A DNA stretch of 64,000 nucleotides, from assembly GCF_029051685.1 (NCBI RefSeq), contig NZ_JAACFT010000001.1, positions 62,001 through 126,000 on the forward strand. Direction: 5' to 3'. A program made the translations under genes and the position numbers. Within the stretch, counting starts at the first letter, position 1. Every line of letters begins with the position of its first letter. This document shows positions 26,663-35,016 of the stretch, piece after piece. The stretch is from Bradyrhizobium sp. CSA207. Lineage in GTDB: Bacteria > Pseudomonadota > Alphaproteobacteria > Rhizobiales > Xanthobacteraceae. The notes beneath the pieces were generated by a model. The model did no database searches, was not told the DNA's origin, and was given only the letters and a program-made list of their open reading frames with translations.

Positions 26663-26742
26663 CGTCATTGCGAGCGAAGCGAAGCAATCCAGAGTCTTTC
26701 CGCAGTCACAGTCTGGATTGCTTCGCTTCGCTCGCAATGACG
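26663..26742. repeat. CGTCATTGCGAGCG dispersed palindrome, copy 2
   Basis: An 80-bp hairpin with nearly perfect arms, lying 16 bp after the alcohol dehydrogenase and 30 bp before the next start codon, so it is probably in the 5' leader of the following gene. The downstream frame is open right through it. Confidence 0.85.
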
Positions 26743-26772
26743 GCGTCTCTCCTTTCTTCGCGCAGGAACCCC

Positions 26773-27852
26773 ATGTCCGCAAACAACGCCTTCCATATTG
26801 CCGTGCTCGCCGGTGACGGCATCGGTCCCGAGGTCATGGCGCCGGCGATCGAGGTGCTGCGCAAGATCGAGGCGAAGTCGGGCTTGAGCTTTCGTTTCAC
26901 CGAGGCGCCCGCTGGCGCCAACAACTATCTCGCGACCGGCAAGTCGATGCCGGATTCGACGATCAAGCTGTGCGAGGAGGCGGACGCGATCCTGCTCGGG
27001 GCCTGCGGGCTGCCGTCGGTGCGCTACCCCGACAATACCGAGATCGCGCCGCAGATCGAGCTACGCTTCATCTTCGATCTCTATGCCGGCGTACGCCCGG
27101 CGCGGCTGATTCCGGGCGTGCCGAGTCCCATCGTCGGTGCCGACAAGCGCGGCATCGATCTCGTCGTGATCAGAGAGTCGACCGAAGGCCTGTTCGCCTC
27201 GATGGGCAAGGGCGTCGTCACGCACGAGGATGCGCGCGAGACGCTGGTGATCACGCGCAAGACTTCCGAGCGCTTGTTCGAGTTTTCGTTTCGGCTGGCC
27301 GAGCGGCGCAAGGCGCGCGGCAAGCCGGGCGTTCTGACCTGCGTCGACAAGGCGAACGTGTTCAAGGCCTTTGCCTTCTTTCGCGGTATCTTCGACGAGA
27401 TCGAGAAGCGTCACCCCGGGGTGAAGACCGACCGGCTCTATGTCGATGCCTGTTCGGCGATGCTGGTGAAGCGTCCCTGGGATTTCGACGTGATGGTGAT
27501 GGAGAACATGTTCGGCGACATCGTCTCCGACATCGCCGCGAGCCTGATCGGCGGCCTCGGCATGGCGCCGTCGGCCGACATTGGCGACAAGTACGCCGTG
27601 TTCCAGCCGTGCCACGGCACCGCGCCCGACATCATGGGGCAGGGCAAGGCCAATCCCACCGGCATGATTCTGTCGGCCGCAATGATGCTGGACTGGCTCG
27701 GCGACAAGCACGGTGTCGAGGGCGCCGCCGAGGCCGGCGAGAGTATCGAGCGTGCGGTGGACCGGATTTATGCCGGCGGCATCAAGCCGATGGAGTTCGG
27801 CGGCAGCAACGGCACCGCCGACATCACGAAAGCAGTGCTTGCCGCGCTCTAG
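26773..27852 (+). CDS. Isocitrate/isopropylmalate dehydrogenase-family enzyme
   Basis: A 359-residue beta-decarboxylating dehydrogenase. It has GDGIGPEV near the N-terminus, the substrate loop with RESTEGLF, the catalytic Lys region TCVDKANVFKA, and DMFGDI-like NMFGDIVSDIAASLIGG, ending with the cofactor motif PCHGTAPDIMGQGKANP. The family includes isopropylmalate, tartrate and homoisocitrate dehydrogenases; leuB operon partners are absent, so a side role such as tartrate/malate oxidation is possible. The frame opens upstream through a repeat, but the start at 26773 has AGGA 5 nt upstream. Confidence 0.88.
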   Translation: MSANNAFHIAVLAGDGIGPEVMAPAIEVLRKIEAKSGLSFRFTEAPAGANNYLATGKSMPDSTIKLCEEADAILLGACGLPSVRYPDNTEIAPQIELRFIFDLYAGVRPARLIPGVPSPIVGADKRGIDLVVIRESTEGLFASMGKGVVTHEDARETLVITRKTSERLFEFSFRLAERRKARGKPGVLTCVDKANVFKAFAFFRGIFDEIEKRHPGVKTDRLYVDACSAMLVKRPWDFDVMVMENMFGDIVSDIAASLIGGLGMAPSADIGDKYAVFQPCHGTAPDIMGQGKANPTGMILSAAMMLDWLGDKHGVEGAAEAGESIERAVDRIYAGGIKPMEFGGSNGTADITKAVLAAL

Positions 27853-27896
27853 CGGTCAGGCACAGGGAAAGGGGACCTCGTGCCCTCCTTCGTAGA

Positions 27897-28181
27897 TCAC
27901 CAGCGACGCCAGTGATGGTGGTGACCCCAGCCCCACGGACGCGGACCGTAGAAGCGTCGCGGACCGCCGTAATAACCGTAGGCGCCGTAATAGTTGGGAC
28001 GCCAGAAGCAGCGGCCCCAGGGATTGCAGACCCAGCGTACCTGCTCGATGTCGGCGGCCGGACCGCTTGCAATTCGATCCGCCTGCGGGATGCCGTTCGG
28101 CATCGCCGCGAGCGCCGGTCCCGAAGCGAGCGCCACCCCGCTCATGGCAGCCAGGGCAAAAGCAGCAAACTTGAGTTTCAT
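27897..28181 (-). CDS. Small exported Gly/Tyr/Trp-rich protein
   Basis: A 94-residue protein with a signal peptide (1-26, ending PALA-AM) and a mature part with WVCNPWGRCFWRPNYYGAYG, then an aromatic, arginine- and histidine-rich tail (GHHHHWRRW). Such proteins are common in Bradyrhizobium and their role is unknown. GAGGAGA lies 5 nt before the ATG. Confidence 0.8.
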   Translation of the reverse strand: MKLKFAAFALAAMSGVALASGPALAAMPNGIPQADRIASGPAADIEQVRWVCNPWGRCFWRPNYYGAYGYYGGPRRFYGPRPWGWGHHHHWRRW

Positions 28182-28296
28182 CGCAATCTCCTCGCAATCT
28201 CCCTCTTGGTGGCGGAAGAACACTCGGAAGATCAATTGGTTGCTATCGCGTCGCAGGCGCGCGAGGAATTTAATCTTCCTGAACGCCGGTTCAGCT

Positions 28297-29118
28297 TCAG
28301 CGCCCCTGGAACTGCGGCTTGCGCTTCTCCATGAAGGCCTGCCGGCCCTCGCGGAAATCCGCACTGTCCATGCAGGCGTTGCCGATCGCCTTGATCGCGT
28401 CCATGTCGCGCTGGCTTTCGTCCTTCAGCACTTGCGCTATGGTGATCTTGGCGGCCTTGATCGCCAGTGGCGCGTTCTCCGAAATGCCCTGGGCGATCGC
28501 CATGGTCTCGCCCCAGAGATGATCGTCCGGAACTACGCGCTCGACGAGGCCAATGCGCAGCGCCTCGGCGGAGTCGATGCGCATGCCCGTGTACATCAGC
28601 AGCCGCGCCCAGGACGGGCCGACCAGCGACACCAGGTGCCGCAATCCGTCATAACCATAGGCGATGCCGAGCTTTGCGGCGGGAATGCCGAACTGGCTGG
28701 CATGCGCAGCGATGCGGATGTCGGCGAGCATTGCGACCTGCATGCCGCCGCCGAGGCAAAAGCCCTGGATGCAGGCAATGGTCGGCTTGGGATAGTCGGC
28801 GAGCAGTGCGCGCTGGGCGGCGCTGCGCTTGGCGTATTGTTCGGAAGCAGCGGCGTTGTGGCGGGTCTTCTCGAACTGGCTGATGTCGGCGCCCGACACG
28901 AACGCCTTGCCGCCGGCGCCGCGCAGGATCACGACGCGGACCGCCGCGTCGTCGCGCAGGCTGGTCAGCGCCTCGCCGAACCCCTCCCACATCTCCAGCG
29001 ACATCGCGTTGCGCTTGTCGGGATTGTTGAAGGTGATCACGCCGACGCCGCCCGTGGCGTGCTTGAGGATCTTGCCGTCGGCGTATAAGCTTTCGGTTGT
29101 GTTGGATATCTCAGGCAT
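28297..29118 (-). CDS. Crotonase-fold enoyl-CoA hydratase/isomerase-like protein
   Basis: A 273-residue crotonase. The oxyanion-hole regions are present (GKAFVSGADISQF and GFCLGGGMQVAMLADIRIA). The two glutamates of true hydratases are absent: the position in GGGCELA is Gln127 and the one in QPEILLG is Ala147. It is therefore likely to catalyse another reaction of the superfamily (isomerase, decarboxylase or hydrolase). Isolated gene. Confidence 0.85.
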   Translation of the reverse strand: MPEISNTTESLYADGKILKHATGGVGVITFNNPDKRNAMSLEMWEGFGEALTSLRDDAAVRVVILRGAGGKAFVSGADISQFEKTRHNAAASEQYAKRSAAQRALLADYPKPTIACIQGFCLGGGMQVAMLADIRIAAHASQFGIPAAKLGIAYGYDGLRHLVSLVGPSWARLLMYTGMRIDSAEALRIGLVERVVPDDHLWGETMAIAQGISENAPLAIKAAKITIAQVLKDESQRDMDAIKAIGNACMDSADFREGRQAFMEKRKPQFQGR

Positions 29119-29237
29119 TGCGCACCCGCTCGTCGTTGGCGGGGCGCAATGTGCGACCGCGGCGAGGCCGGGGTCAACCGCGGCAGGGCGAGGGGCTTTG
29201 CATCCGCCTGTGCCGCAATTGCATGGCGCGGTCGCGC

Positions 29238-30599
29238 TTACTGCACCATGTGCGCAGTGAGCGGGTGATGGGCGGCATTGCTGAAGAACGCTGCCTCTTC
29301 GGCCGTGGCCTCCAGCAACTGCTCGTCCTGATTATAGACGTCATTGCGGAATTGCACGGTCTGGTCTTTGCTCATCCACGCTGTGAGATAGATCCAGGCC
29401 ACCGGCACCTTCTTCACCATCGCGACCTCGAGATGCCGTCCGCTGGCGATTTCGGCGTCGATCGCAGCACGGCTCCATTTCGGCTGGTCCCTCAGCAGCC
29501 AGGCGGCGAGATCGCGTACGTTGTCGACGCGCGAACAGCCGTGGGAATCGAAGCGATAGTCGTCGCTGAACAGATTGCGCTGGTTGGTATCGTGCATGTA
29601 GACCGAATAGGGGTTCGGCATGTCGATCTTGACCGCGCCAAGCGCGTTGAAGGTGCCGTTCTGCTGGCGCACGGTGAAATTCGGGGTGTGCGTGCCCGAC
29701 CAGTCGACCGAATGCGGATCGATCGGATTGTCGTGGCCGTCGAGCACCTCCATGTGCATGCGCGACAGGTAGCCGGGGTCCTTGCGCATATGGGCGGAAA
29801 TCTCGGTCTTGGCGATCGAGGACGGCACCGTCCAGGTCGGGTTGAGGACGACGCTGGTGATCGACGCGGTCAGCGTCGGTGAAGGCTTTTCGGTCTTGCC
29901 GACGATCACGCGATAGCGCCGCACCACGACGTCGTTCTCGATCGCCTCGGCAAAGGCGGCGGGGATGTTGACCACGACATAGCGCTGGCCGAAGCCGAAA
30001 TTCATGTTCTCGAGCCGCTCCAGCGAAGCCTCCAGCTGGCGGATGCGTTTCTGCACCGACACGTTCATCGCGGTGATCGTGCGCGGGCTCATCAATCCCG
30101 TTGGCGCCAGTCCATGGCGGGCCTGGAAGCGTTTCACAGCGTCCGCCACATCCTGATCGAAGGCGCCGCTCGTCTTGTCCGCCACAAGATCGCCGGAGAC
30201 GATCAGCCGCTTGCGCAGCAACTCGTCGTTCGCACCTTGGACGTCGAGCGCGAACTTGGCGTCGGCCGGGATCATCGGCCAGCCGCCGCGCACCGCGATA
30301 TCGGAATAGCTGAAGGCCGCGTCCTTGATCCGCTGTGCGGAGCCCTCGTCATAGGTCGGCTCATGCGTCAGCGCGAGCGCCGCGGCCGAGCGGCTCTCCG
30401 GGGTCTTAGCGGGCGAAGAGGTCGTAGCTTTCGGCGCGGCTGCATGGGCCGGATTGGCGGCAGCCGGCACGGTGCCGGCCGCCGTCGCCGGCTTGGGGCC
30501 GGCCTGTCCCGTGGTCTCGGTCTGCGCAGGCGCGGAGGCGCTGGCGAACAGGCCCATGAACCAGCCCGTGGCAATGATCACGGCATAGCGCTTCGACAT
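29238..30599 (-). CDS. L,D-transpeptidase (YcbB/LdtD type)
   Basis: A 453-residue periplasmic protein: signal peptide (about 1-26), an Ala/Pro/Thr-rich linker, a peptidoglycan-binding domain (VADAVKRFQARHGLAPTGLMS) and a YkuD catalytic domain with the active-site cysteine in HGCSRVDNVRDLA. It forms 3-3 cross-links in peptidoglycan, which are abundant in Rhizobiales. The ATG at 30599 begins the signal peptide; an upstream in-frame ATG at 30653 would bury it. Confidence 0.9.
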   Translation of the reverse strand: MSKRYAVIIATGWFMGLFASASAPAQTETTGQAGPKPATAAGTVPAAANPAHAAAPKATTSSPAKTPESRSAAALALTHEPTYDEGSAQRIKDAAFSYSDIAVRGGWPMIPADAKFALDVQGANDELLRKRLIVSGDLVADKTSGAFDQDVADAVKRFQARHGLAPTGLMSPRTITAMNVSVQKRIRQLEASLERLENMNFGFGQRYVVVNIPAAFAEAIENDVVVRRYRVIVGKTEKPSPTLTASITSVVLNPTWTVPSSIAKTEISAHMRKDPGYLSRMHMEVLDGHDNPIDPHSVDWSGTHTPNFTVRQQNGTFNALGAVKIDMPNPYSVYMHDTNQRNLFSDDYRFDSHGCSRVDNVRDLAAWLLRDQPKWSRAAIDAEIASGRHLEVAMVKKVPVAWIYLTAWMSKDQTVQFRNDVYNQDEQLLEATAEEAAFFSNAAHHPLTAHMVQ

Positions 30600-31014
30600 G
30601 TGTCTTATCTTTCCCCATGAGCACGAGGCCCGGGCGGGCGCTCGCATTGGCAATTCCCGGCCACCGGTGCCGATTCGCGAAAATCGGCGGGAGGCTAGCG
30701 CCTCGGGATTGTGGTCCCCTTAACCGTGGCGCATCGCGAGCCCCGCGCGTTTCGATGCGGGTCTCTCGATTGGGTCGCAACAGGAGCGGGATGGGTTCGC
30801 GAAAACGCGACGCATGGCGGGCATGAGTGCCAAGAAAAAGGAGCGGTCAGGCCGCCCCGAGAACCAACGGCCACGCGCGCTGCGCGCGGGCCCGGATCTG
30901 ATCCGGTACGTCCGATCCAGTACGTTCGATCCAGTCGGTCTCGTTCAATCCGGCCGCGCCCCGTGACGCGGCGGATTGAACATCGGCCATAAAGGCCAGG
31001 CCGTCGATCGATCC
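30600..31014. other. 415-bp gap: tandem 14-bp repeat, no convincing gene
   Basis: Between the transpeptidase start and the XRE regulator stop. Adjacent direct repeats of GTACGTYCGATCCA lie at 30906-30919 and 30920-30933. A 47-codon frame at 30823-30966 (basic N-terminus MSAKKKERSGRPENQ) lacks a clear ribosome binding site. Nothing else is supported. Confidence 0.4.
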
Positions 31015-31419
31015 TTAGGCTTCGTTCGCCGCGATCGATTCCATCAGCGAGACCAGCTGACGCTGTACCGTCTGGTCCTTGATCTTGCTGTAGGCGCGCA
31101 ACAGGCGGAGGCTGAAAGCGCTGTCGAGGAAGAGCAGGCTCTCGACTTCGCGCGCCTTGTTGTCGCCGTCATAGAAGAAGGTGACGGGCACATCGAGGGC
31201 GGTGGCGATCTGCTGAAGCCGAGCCGCGCCGACGCGATTGACGCCCTTCTCGTATTTCTGGACCTGCTGGAAGCTGACGCCGAGCTTGTCGCCCAGCTCC
31301 GCCTGCGAGATCTTCATCTCGACACGACGCAGACGGATGCGTTTGCCCAGCTCAATGTCGGGCTTGCCGGCACTGCGCTGCTTCATTCTTTTCGCCGCTG
31401 TTTTCATACTTTTTCTCAT
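31015..31419 (-). CDS. XRE-family helix-turn-helix regulator
   Basis: A 134-residue regulator with a basic N-terminus, a Cro/CI helix-turn-helix (about 25-80; LGKRIRLRRVEMKISQAELGDKLGVSFQQVQKYEKG) and a helical C-terminal part. The ATG at 31419 overlaps the stop of the upstream LysR gene (ATGA), so coupling is likely; ATG at 31407 is an alternative. Similar proteins are frequent in Rhizobiales; target unknown. Confidence 0.85.
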   Translation of the reverse strand: MRKSMKTAAKRMKQRSAGKPDIELGKRIRLRRVEMKISQAELGDKLGVSFQQVQKYEKGVNRVGAARLQQIATALDVPVTFFYDGDNKAREVESLLFLDSAFSLRLLRAYSKIKDQTVQRQLVSLMESIAANEA

Positions 31420-32462
31420 CGTTCTTCGGTTGGAAATCCCCCGAAGAGGTGGGTCAGGGGTTCGCCCATATACTCGTCCTTGAATTCATGCGGATGCACG
31501 AACTCTTCCTTAAACCACGGGAATCGCGCCGGATTGAAAGCTTCGATCAGCCAGTCAATCATGTGCCGCACTCTCGGTATCCGGCCGCTACCGGGGTGGT
31601 AGGACAGCCAGATATCCAGCGGTCTGTTCAGCTCGACCTCCAGTGGAATCAACTTCCCGCCAAGCGCAATGGCGTAGCTCGGGAATACGCCGATGCCGGC
31701 ACCGTTCGCGACAGCCCAGTAGTTGGCGCTTGAGACGTTGGTCTTCATGACCAGAAGGTCACGTTCCGAAACGCCCGGGAAGAAGCTTTCGAACGATTCC
31801 TTGGCGGCGAGCTGGTCCGCGAATTGCAGCACCAGGCGGTGCTTGATCAATTCCGCCGCGGTCCGCGGCGCGCCATGCTTTGCGATGTATTTCTCGGCGG
31901 CCCAGAACATCAGATGCATGCGGCCGAGCCGCACCAGCTTGATGTCGAGCGCTGAAGGCCGCGACAGGTGGATGGCGACATCAGCCTCATGGCGGGAGAC
32001 GTCGGCCGAGCGCATCGCGCAATGCAGATCGACCAGGATCTTCGGATAGGCCTGCTGGAATTCGACCAGCCGCGGAGCGAGCCAGAACGTCCCGAGCCCC
32101 TCGGTGACGGCGACGCGGACTTCGCCGGACAGCGCGTTGGCCATCGAATCGCTGGCGCGCAGGACGTCGAAGGTGGCCGCTTCCATCCGCTCGACGGCGG
32201 AGACCACCAGCGCGCCGTCGTCGGTCAAATGGGTGCCGTGGACGTCGCGGGTGAACAGGGTGGTGCCGGTCTGGCGCTCGAAATCATCAATCCGCCGGCG
32301 GACGGCGTTGATCGACAGCGACAGGCGTTCGGCCGCCGAGCGGAAACTGCCGCATCGGACGACTTCCAGGAATATCCGCGCGGCATCCCAATCCGAGAGG
32401 CCGCTGAGATTTGTCTTTGAGCGTTCTTCCAGTGGAACGCCCCTTTCCGCCACGGAGTGCAT
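31416..32462 (-). CDS. LysR-family regulator with extended C-terminus
   Basis: A 348-residue LysR regulator. The helix-turn-helix lies at about 25-85 (GSFRSAAERLSLSINAVRRRIDDFE) and the substrate-binding domain at 110-310. It has some 40 residues beyond the usual end (EEFVHPHEFKDEYMGEPLTHLFGG). GGAAGGGA lies 5 nt before the ATG. It forms a two-gene operon with the XRE gene. Confidence 0.88.
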   Translation of the reverse strand: MHSVAERGVPLEERSKTNLSGLSDWDAARIFLEVVRCGSFRSAAERLSLSINAVRRRIDDFERQTGTTLFTRDVHGTHLTDDGALVVSAVERMEAATFDVLRASDSMANALSGEVRVAVTEGLGTFWLAPRLVEFQQAYPKILVDLHCAMRSADVSRHEADVAIHLSRPSALDIKLVRLGRMHLMFWAAEKYIAKHGAPRTAAELIKHRLVLQFADQLAAKESFESFFPGVSERDLLVMKTNVSSANYWAVANGAGIGVFPSYAIALGGKLIPLEVELNRPLDIWLSYHPGSGRIPRVRHMIDWLIEAFNPARFPWFKEEFVHPHEFKDEYMGEPLTHLFGGFPTEER

Positions 32463-32951
32463 ACAAGTCCCTTCCGAGCGCTAAACTGGCAGAATCTAGC
32501 GCGAACCACAACCACGGCGGGTTGGGGATCGGCGAGTTTTGAACGCCATCCTTACCGTGCTAAAGGTGGTATTGGAGTGTGCCGGGGCTGGGGAATCGGG
32601 CAATTAATCGCCCGGAAGAGGGGTGTGCGTGCGTTCCGTTGCGAGCCTTGAAATGGCTGCGGGATTGCAGGGTTCGTCTGAACCCAAAGGTGGCGTGCGA
32701 GTGTTTGCGCGGCCTTGCGAGCAACCTTGCGAAGTGGATCATTTTCAACGCGCCAGGCGTTTCATCCGTGAGTGCTTCGAGCCTTGCGCGCGCAGCGCCG
32801 CGACAGCCAATGGAACTGCGGTTTCGAAGCAGAAACATACTGAAATCGTATTCGAAGGCGCGGACTCGCCATGCTATCTTGCATTTGGCATGGGGGCCGA
32901 GGGGATGGTCACAAATACTTCTCGCAGGCCGAATTAACGGAAAGAACGCCG
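32463..32951. other. 490-bp gap without a supported gene
   Basis: The stretch between the LysR start and the small protein at 32952 has several open frames on both strands, none with a ribosome binding site plus recognisable composition. It must hold the LysR promoter; no operator was recognised. Confidence 0.4.
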
Positions 32952-33218
32952 GTGTCGCATTCAGTCGAACAATTGCAGTCGGTGCTGGAGACGCTTGAGG
33001 AGTGCCGCAAGGTTCTCAACGAGAGCAACAGCCGTGAGTCGGCCGAGCTGCTGTCCATCGTCATCCTCGATGTGCGGATGCGACTCAAAGGAATTGACGA
33101 TGCCGATCTCAAGGCATTGTGCGACGAAATGCTGCGGGGCGCTGCCAGCGAACCGCCGCCGCCTTCCAAGCAGACGCAGGACCAGCCCCGGCGTCCGCTG
33201 CTCCGCGTGGTGAAGTAG
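32952..33218 (+). CDS. Small hypothetical protein
   Basis: An 88-residue soluble, mostly helical protein (HSVEQLQSVLETLEECRKVL, then ESAELLSIVILDVRMRLKGI) with a Pro-rich tail. Function unrecognised. I chose the GTG at 32952, preceded by GGAAAG; an in-frame ATG at 32871 is also open. A strong hairpin follows at 33261-33296. Confidence 0.6.
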   Translation: MSHSVEQLQSVLETLEECRKVLNESNSRESAELLSIVILDVRMRLKGIDDADLKALCDEMLRGAASEPPPPSKQTQDQPRRPLLRVVK

Positions 33219-33260
33219 CCGCGCCGCCGAATTTCGCTTTTTCGCGAGATTTGTGCGCGT

Positions 33261-33296
33261 CCCGATGCCGCATCTGTGATTGCAGACGGCATCGGG
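33261..33296 (+). terminator. Hairpin after the small hypothetical gene
   Basis: Perfect 10-bp arms (CCCGATGCCG / CGGCATCGGG) around a 16-nt loop that itself pairs partly. There is no T-run. Confidence 0.5.
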
Positions 33297-33424
33297 AGGA
33301 GCCCTGGTTTGATAGCGCCTCAGTTGCGCATTCTCCGGCATCGGTTACACCAGAGCCGGTTCGGCTCCGATCCCTCGTGCATTTTCGCACGCGGCTTGGA
33401 GCATGAGATGGCTCCGACTTCATC

Positions 33425-34156
33425 ATGCAAAATGTTTCGATCCCGGCGGCGCTGATTGCTGGCCTCGTCAGCTTCCTTTCTCCCTGCGTCCTGCCTCTGG
33501 TCCCGCCCTATCTGATCTATCTGACGGGCGCCACGATCGAGCATGTCGAGAGCAACGAGCCGGTTGCGGCCTCGAAGCGCGCGATCATGATGTCGGCGCT
33601 GCTGTTCGTGCTCGGTTTCTCCACAGTCTTCGTGGCGCTCGGTGCCAGCGCCTCGCTGATCGGTGGGCTGATCCGCGCCTGGTCGGCCGAGCTGTCGATT
33701 CTCGCCGGAATCGTCATCATCGTGATGGGTCTGCACTTCCTGGGACTGACGCGGATCGGCCTGTTGATGCGCGAGGGCCGGTTGCCGATCCCGAGGCCGG
33801 TCGGCCTCTGGGGCGCCTACATCATGGGGCTCGCTTTCGCCTTCGGCTGGACTCCCTGTATCGGCCCGATCCTGGCCGCGATCCTCTCGATCGCGGCAGC
33901 CGAAGCGACGGTGACCAAGGGCGCCGGCCTGCTCGCGGTCTATTCCGCCGGCCTCGGCATTCCCTTCCTGATCGCCGCCCTGATGATCGAACAGTTTTCT
34001 ACACTGTTCGCACGCATGAAGGGCCAGCTCGTCAATGTCGAGCGCGCCATGGGCGTGTTGATGGTGATCACCGGCATCGGATTTCTCACCGGCGCGGTTT
34101 CGAACGTGAGCATCTGGCTGCTCGAGACGTTCCCGGCGTTGCAGACGATCGGGTAG
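33425..34156 (+). CDS. ccdA: CcdA-type cytochrome c biogenesis protein
   Basis: A 243-residue membrane protein with six predicted helices, carrying the paired redox cysteines of CcdA/DsbD-gamma in FLSPCVLPLVPPYLIYL (helix 1) and GWTPCIGPILAAIL (helix 4). It relays reducing power across the membrane to keep apocytochrome c cysteines reduced. This suits an organism with many c-type cytochromes such as FixO and FixP. Confidence 0.92.
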   Translation: MQNVSIPAALIAGLVSFLSPCVLPLVPPYLIYLTGATIEHVESNEPVAASKRAIMMSALLFVLGFSTVFVALGASASLIGGLIRAWSAELSILAGIVIIVMGLHFLGLTRIGLLMREGRLPIPRPVGLWGAYIMGLAFAFGWTPCIGPILAAILSIAAAEATVTKGAGLLAVYSAGLGIPFLIAALMIEQFSTLFARMKGQLVNVERAMGVLMVITGIGFLTGAVSNVSIWLLETFPALQTIG

Positions 34157-34211
34157 AGCCTCAGCCGGGTGCGACGCTCACCTCTCGATGCGATTCCATG
34201 TGGTCGCTCCG

Positions 34212-34244
34212 GGATAGTGGCCGCCTGCAAGGCGGCCACTATCC
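34212..34244. terminator. Bidirectional hairpin terminator
   Basis: A perfect 14-bp inverted repeat (GGATAGTGGCCGCC / GGCGGCCACTATCC, loop TGCAA) lies between the convergent ccdA and DUF1236 genes. No long T-run on either side. Confidence 0.65.
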
Positions 34245-34260
34245 TTCGTCACGTCTCTGA

Positions 34261-34602
34261 TCAATCGATTTCCTGAACGACCGTTCGGGAGCCCGGATCC
34301 ACGAGCATCACGCGGTCGCCGGAATAGACGTAGCGATACTTGGTGAGCGAGGGGCCCCAGTCTGGCGGAACGGCCTCGAGCTCGACGTCGCTTGGCACCG
34401 TCGCGCCGATGATGATCTTTTCCTTCGTCGTCACCGGATGGACGCGATGCTCCGTGATGTAGGACTTGATCCTGGTTCGGTACTCCGGCTCGATCTGAAC
34501 CGTCGCGTGACCGGTTCCAGTCGTCGTCACCACGGTCGACTGCGCGAAAGCGCCGGTCGAAATCAGGACCACCGCGGCGGAAAGCAGCAACAGCTTCTTC
34601 AT
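34261..34602 (-). CDS. Exported DUF1236 protein
   Basis: A 113-residue protein with a signal peptide (1-20, ending GAFA-QS) and a DUF1236-like region (about 60-110; VPSDVELEAVPPDWGPSLTK and VDPGSRTVVQEID). DUF1236 proteins are small periplasmic proteins of Rhizobiales with unknown role. GAGGAG precedes the ATG by 6 nt. Confidence 0.8.
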   Translation of the reverse strand: MKKLLLLSAAVVLISTGAFAQSTVVTTTGTGHATVQIEPEYRTRIKSYITEHRVHPVTTKEKIIIGATVPSDVELEAVPPDWGPSLTKYRYVYSGDRVMLVDPGSRTVVQEID

Positions 34603-34731
34603 CTTGTGCTCCTCGTTGGAATATGCGCCGCGACAACCTCTCATCGCAGGCGACGTTCCCTCGGGAGTAGGAACAAATTGCCGGTTTTTCCCGTTCGTAA
34701 ATGGGCCGATGTCCGGTGAACTGGAGGGGGA

Positions 34732-34803
34732 ATGAAGCTGAAGATAGCGACTGCAGCGCTGATGGTTGCTGTAATGTCCCTGCCGGTGTTCGCGGCCGAC
34801 TAA
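34732..34803 (+). pseudogene. Second orphan signal-peptide ORF
   Basis: An ATG preceded closely by GGAGGGGG opens a 23-codon frame (MKLKIATAALMVAVMSLP then VFAAD and TAA) that is a complete signal peptide with an AxA-like cleavage site and no mature domain. It may be the remnant of a lost exported protein. The rest of the 414-bp gap (34603-35016) shows nothing else. Confidence 0.35.
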
Positions 34804-35016
34804 GGCCGCCCATACAGCCTGCCGCGCACCAATAGAGACGCCAGTTGCAGTGCAACAGGTCGTGTAGGAATAGCCCTGCGACGAAGAATACCTCCAGCGC
34901 ACGCGAAATGACTTCCGTCCCGCCGAGGTTTTACATACGCTTCCCTTTCGCAAGCCGCATACCGGCTGCGCTCACGGCCAGGCTACAGGGCTGGAGCATC
35001 AAAGGGAGGGGAGACG

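Noticed and set aside
30823..30966. A 47-codon frame (MSAKKKERSGRPENQ...) as a small gene
   Set aside because: No ribosome binding site, and its second half is made from a tandem 14-bp DNA repeat.
32579..32998. A 139-codon frame upstream of the small hypothetical gene
   Set aside because: Overlaps competing frames, lacks a Shine-Dalgarno and has no recognisable composition.
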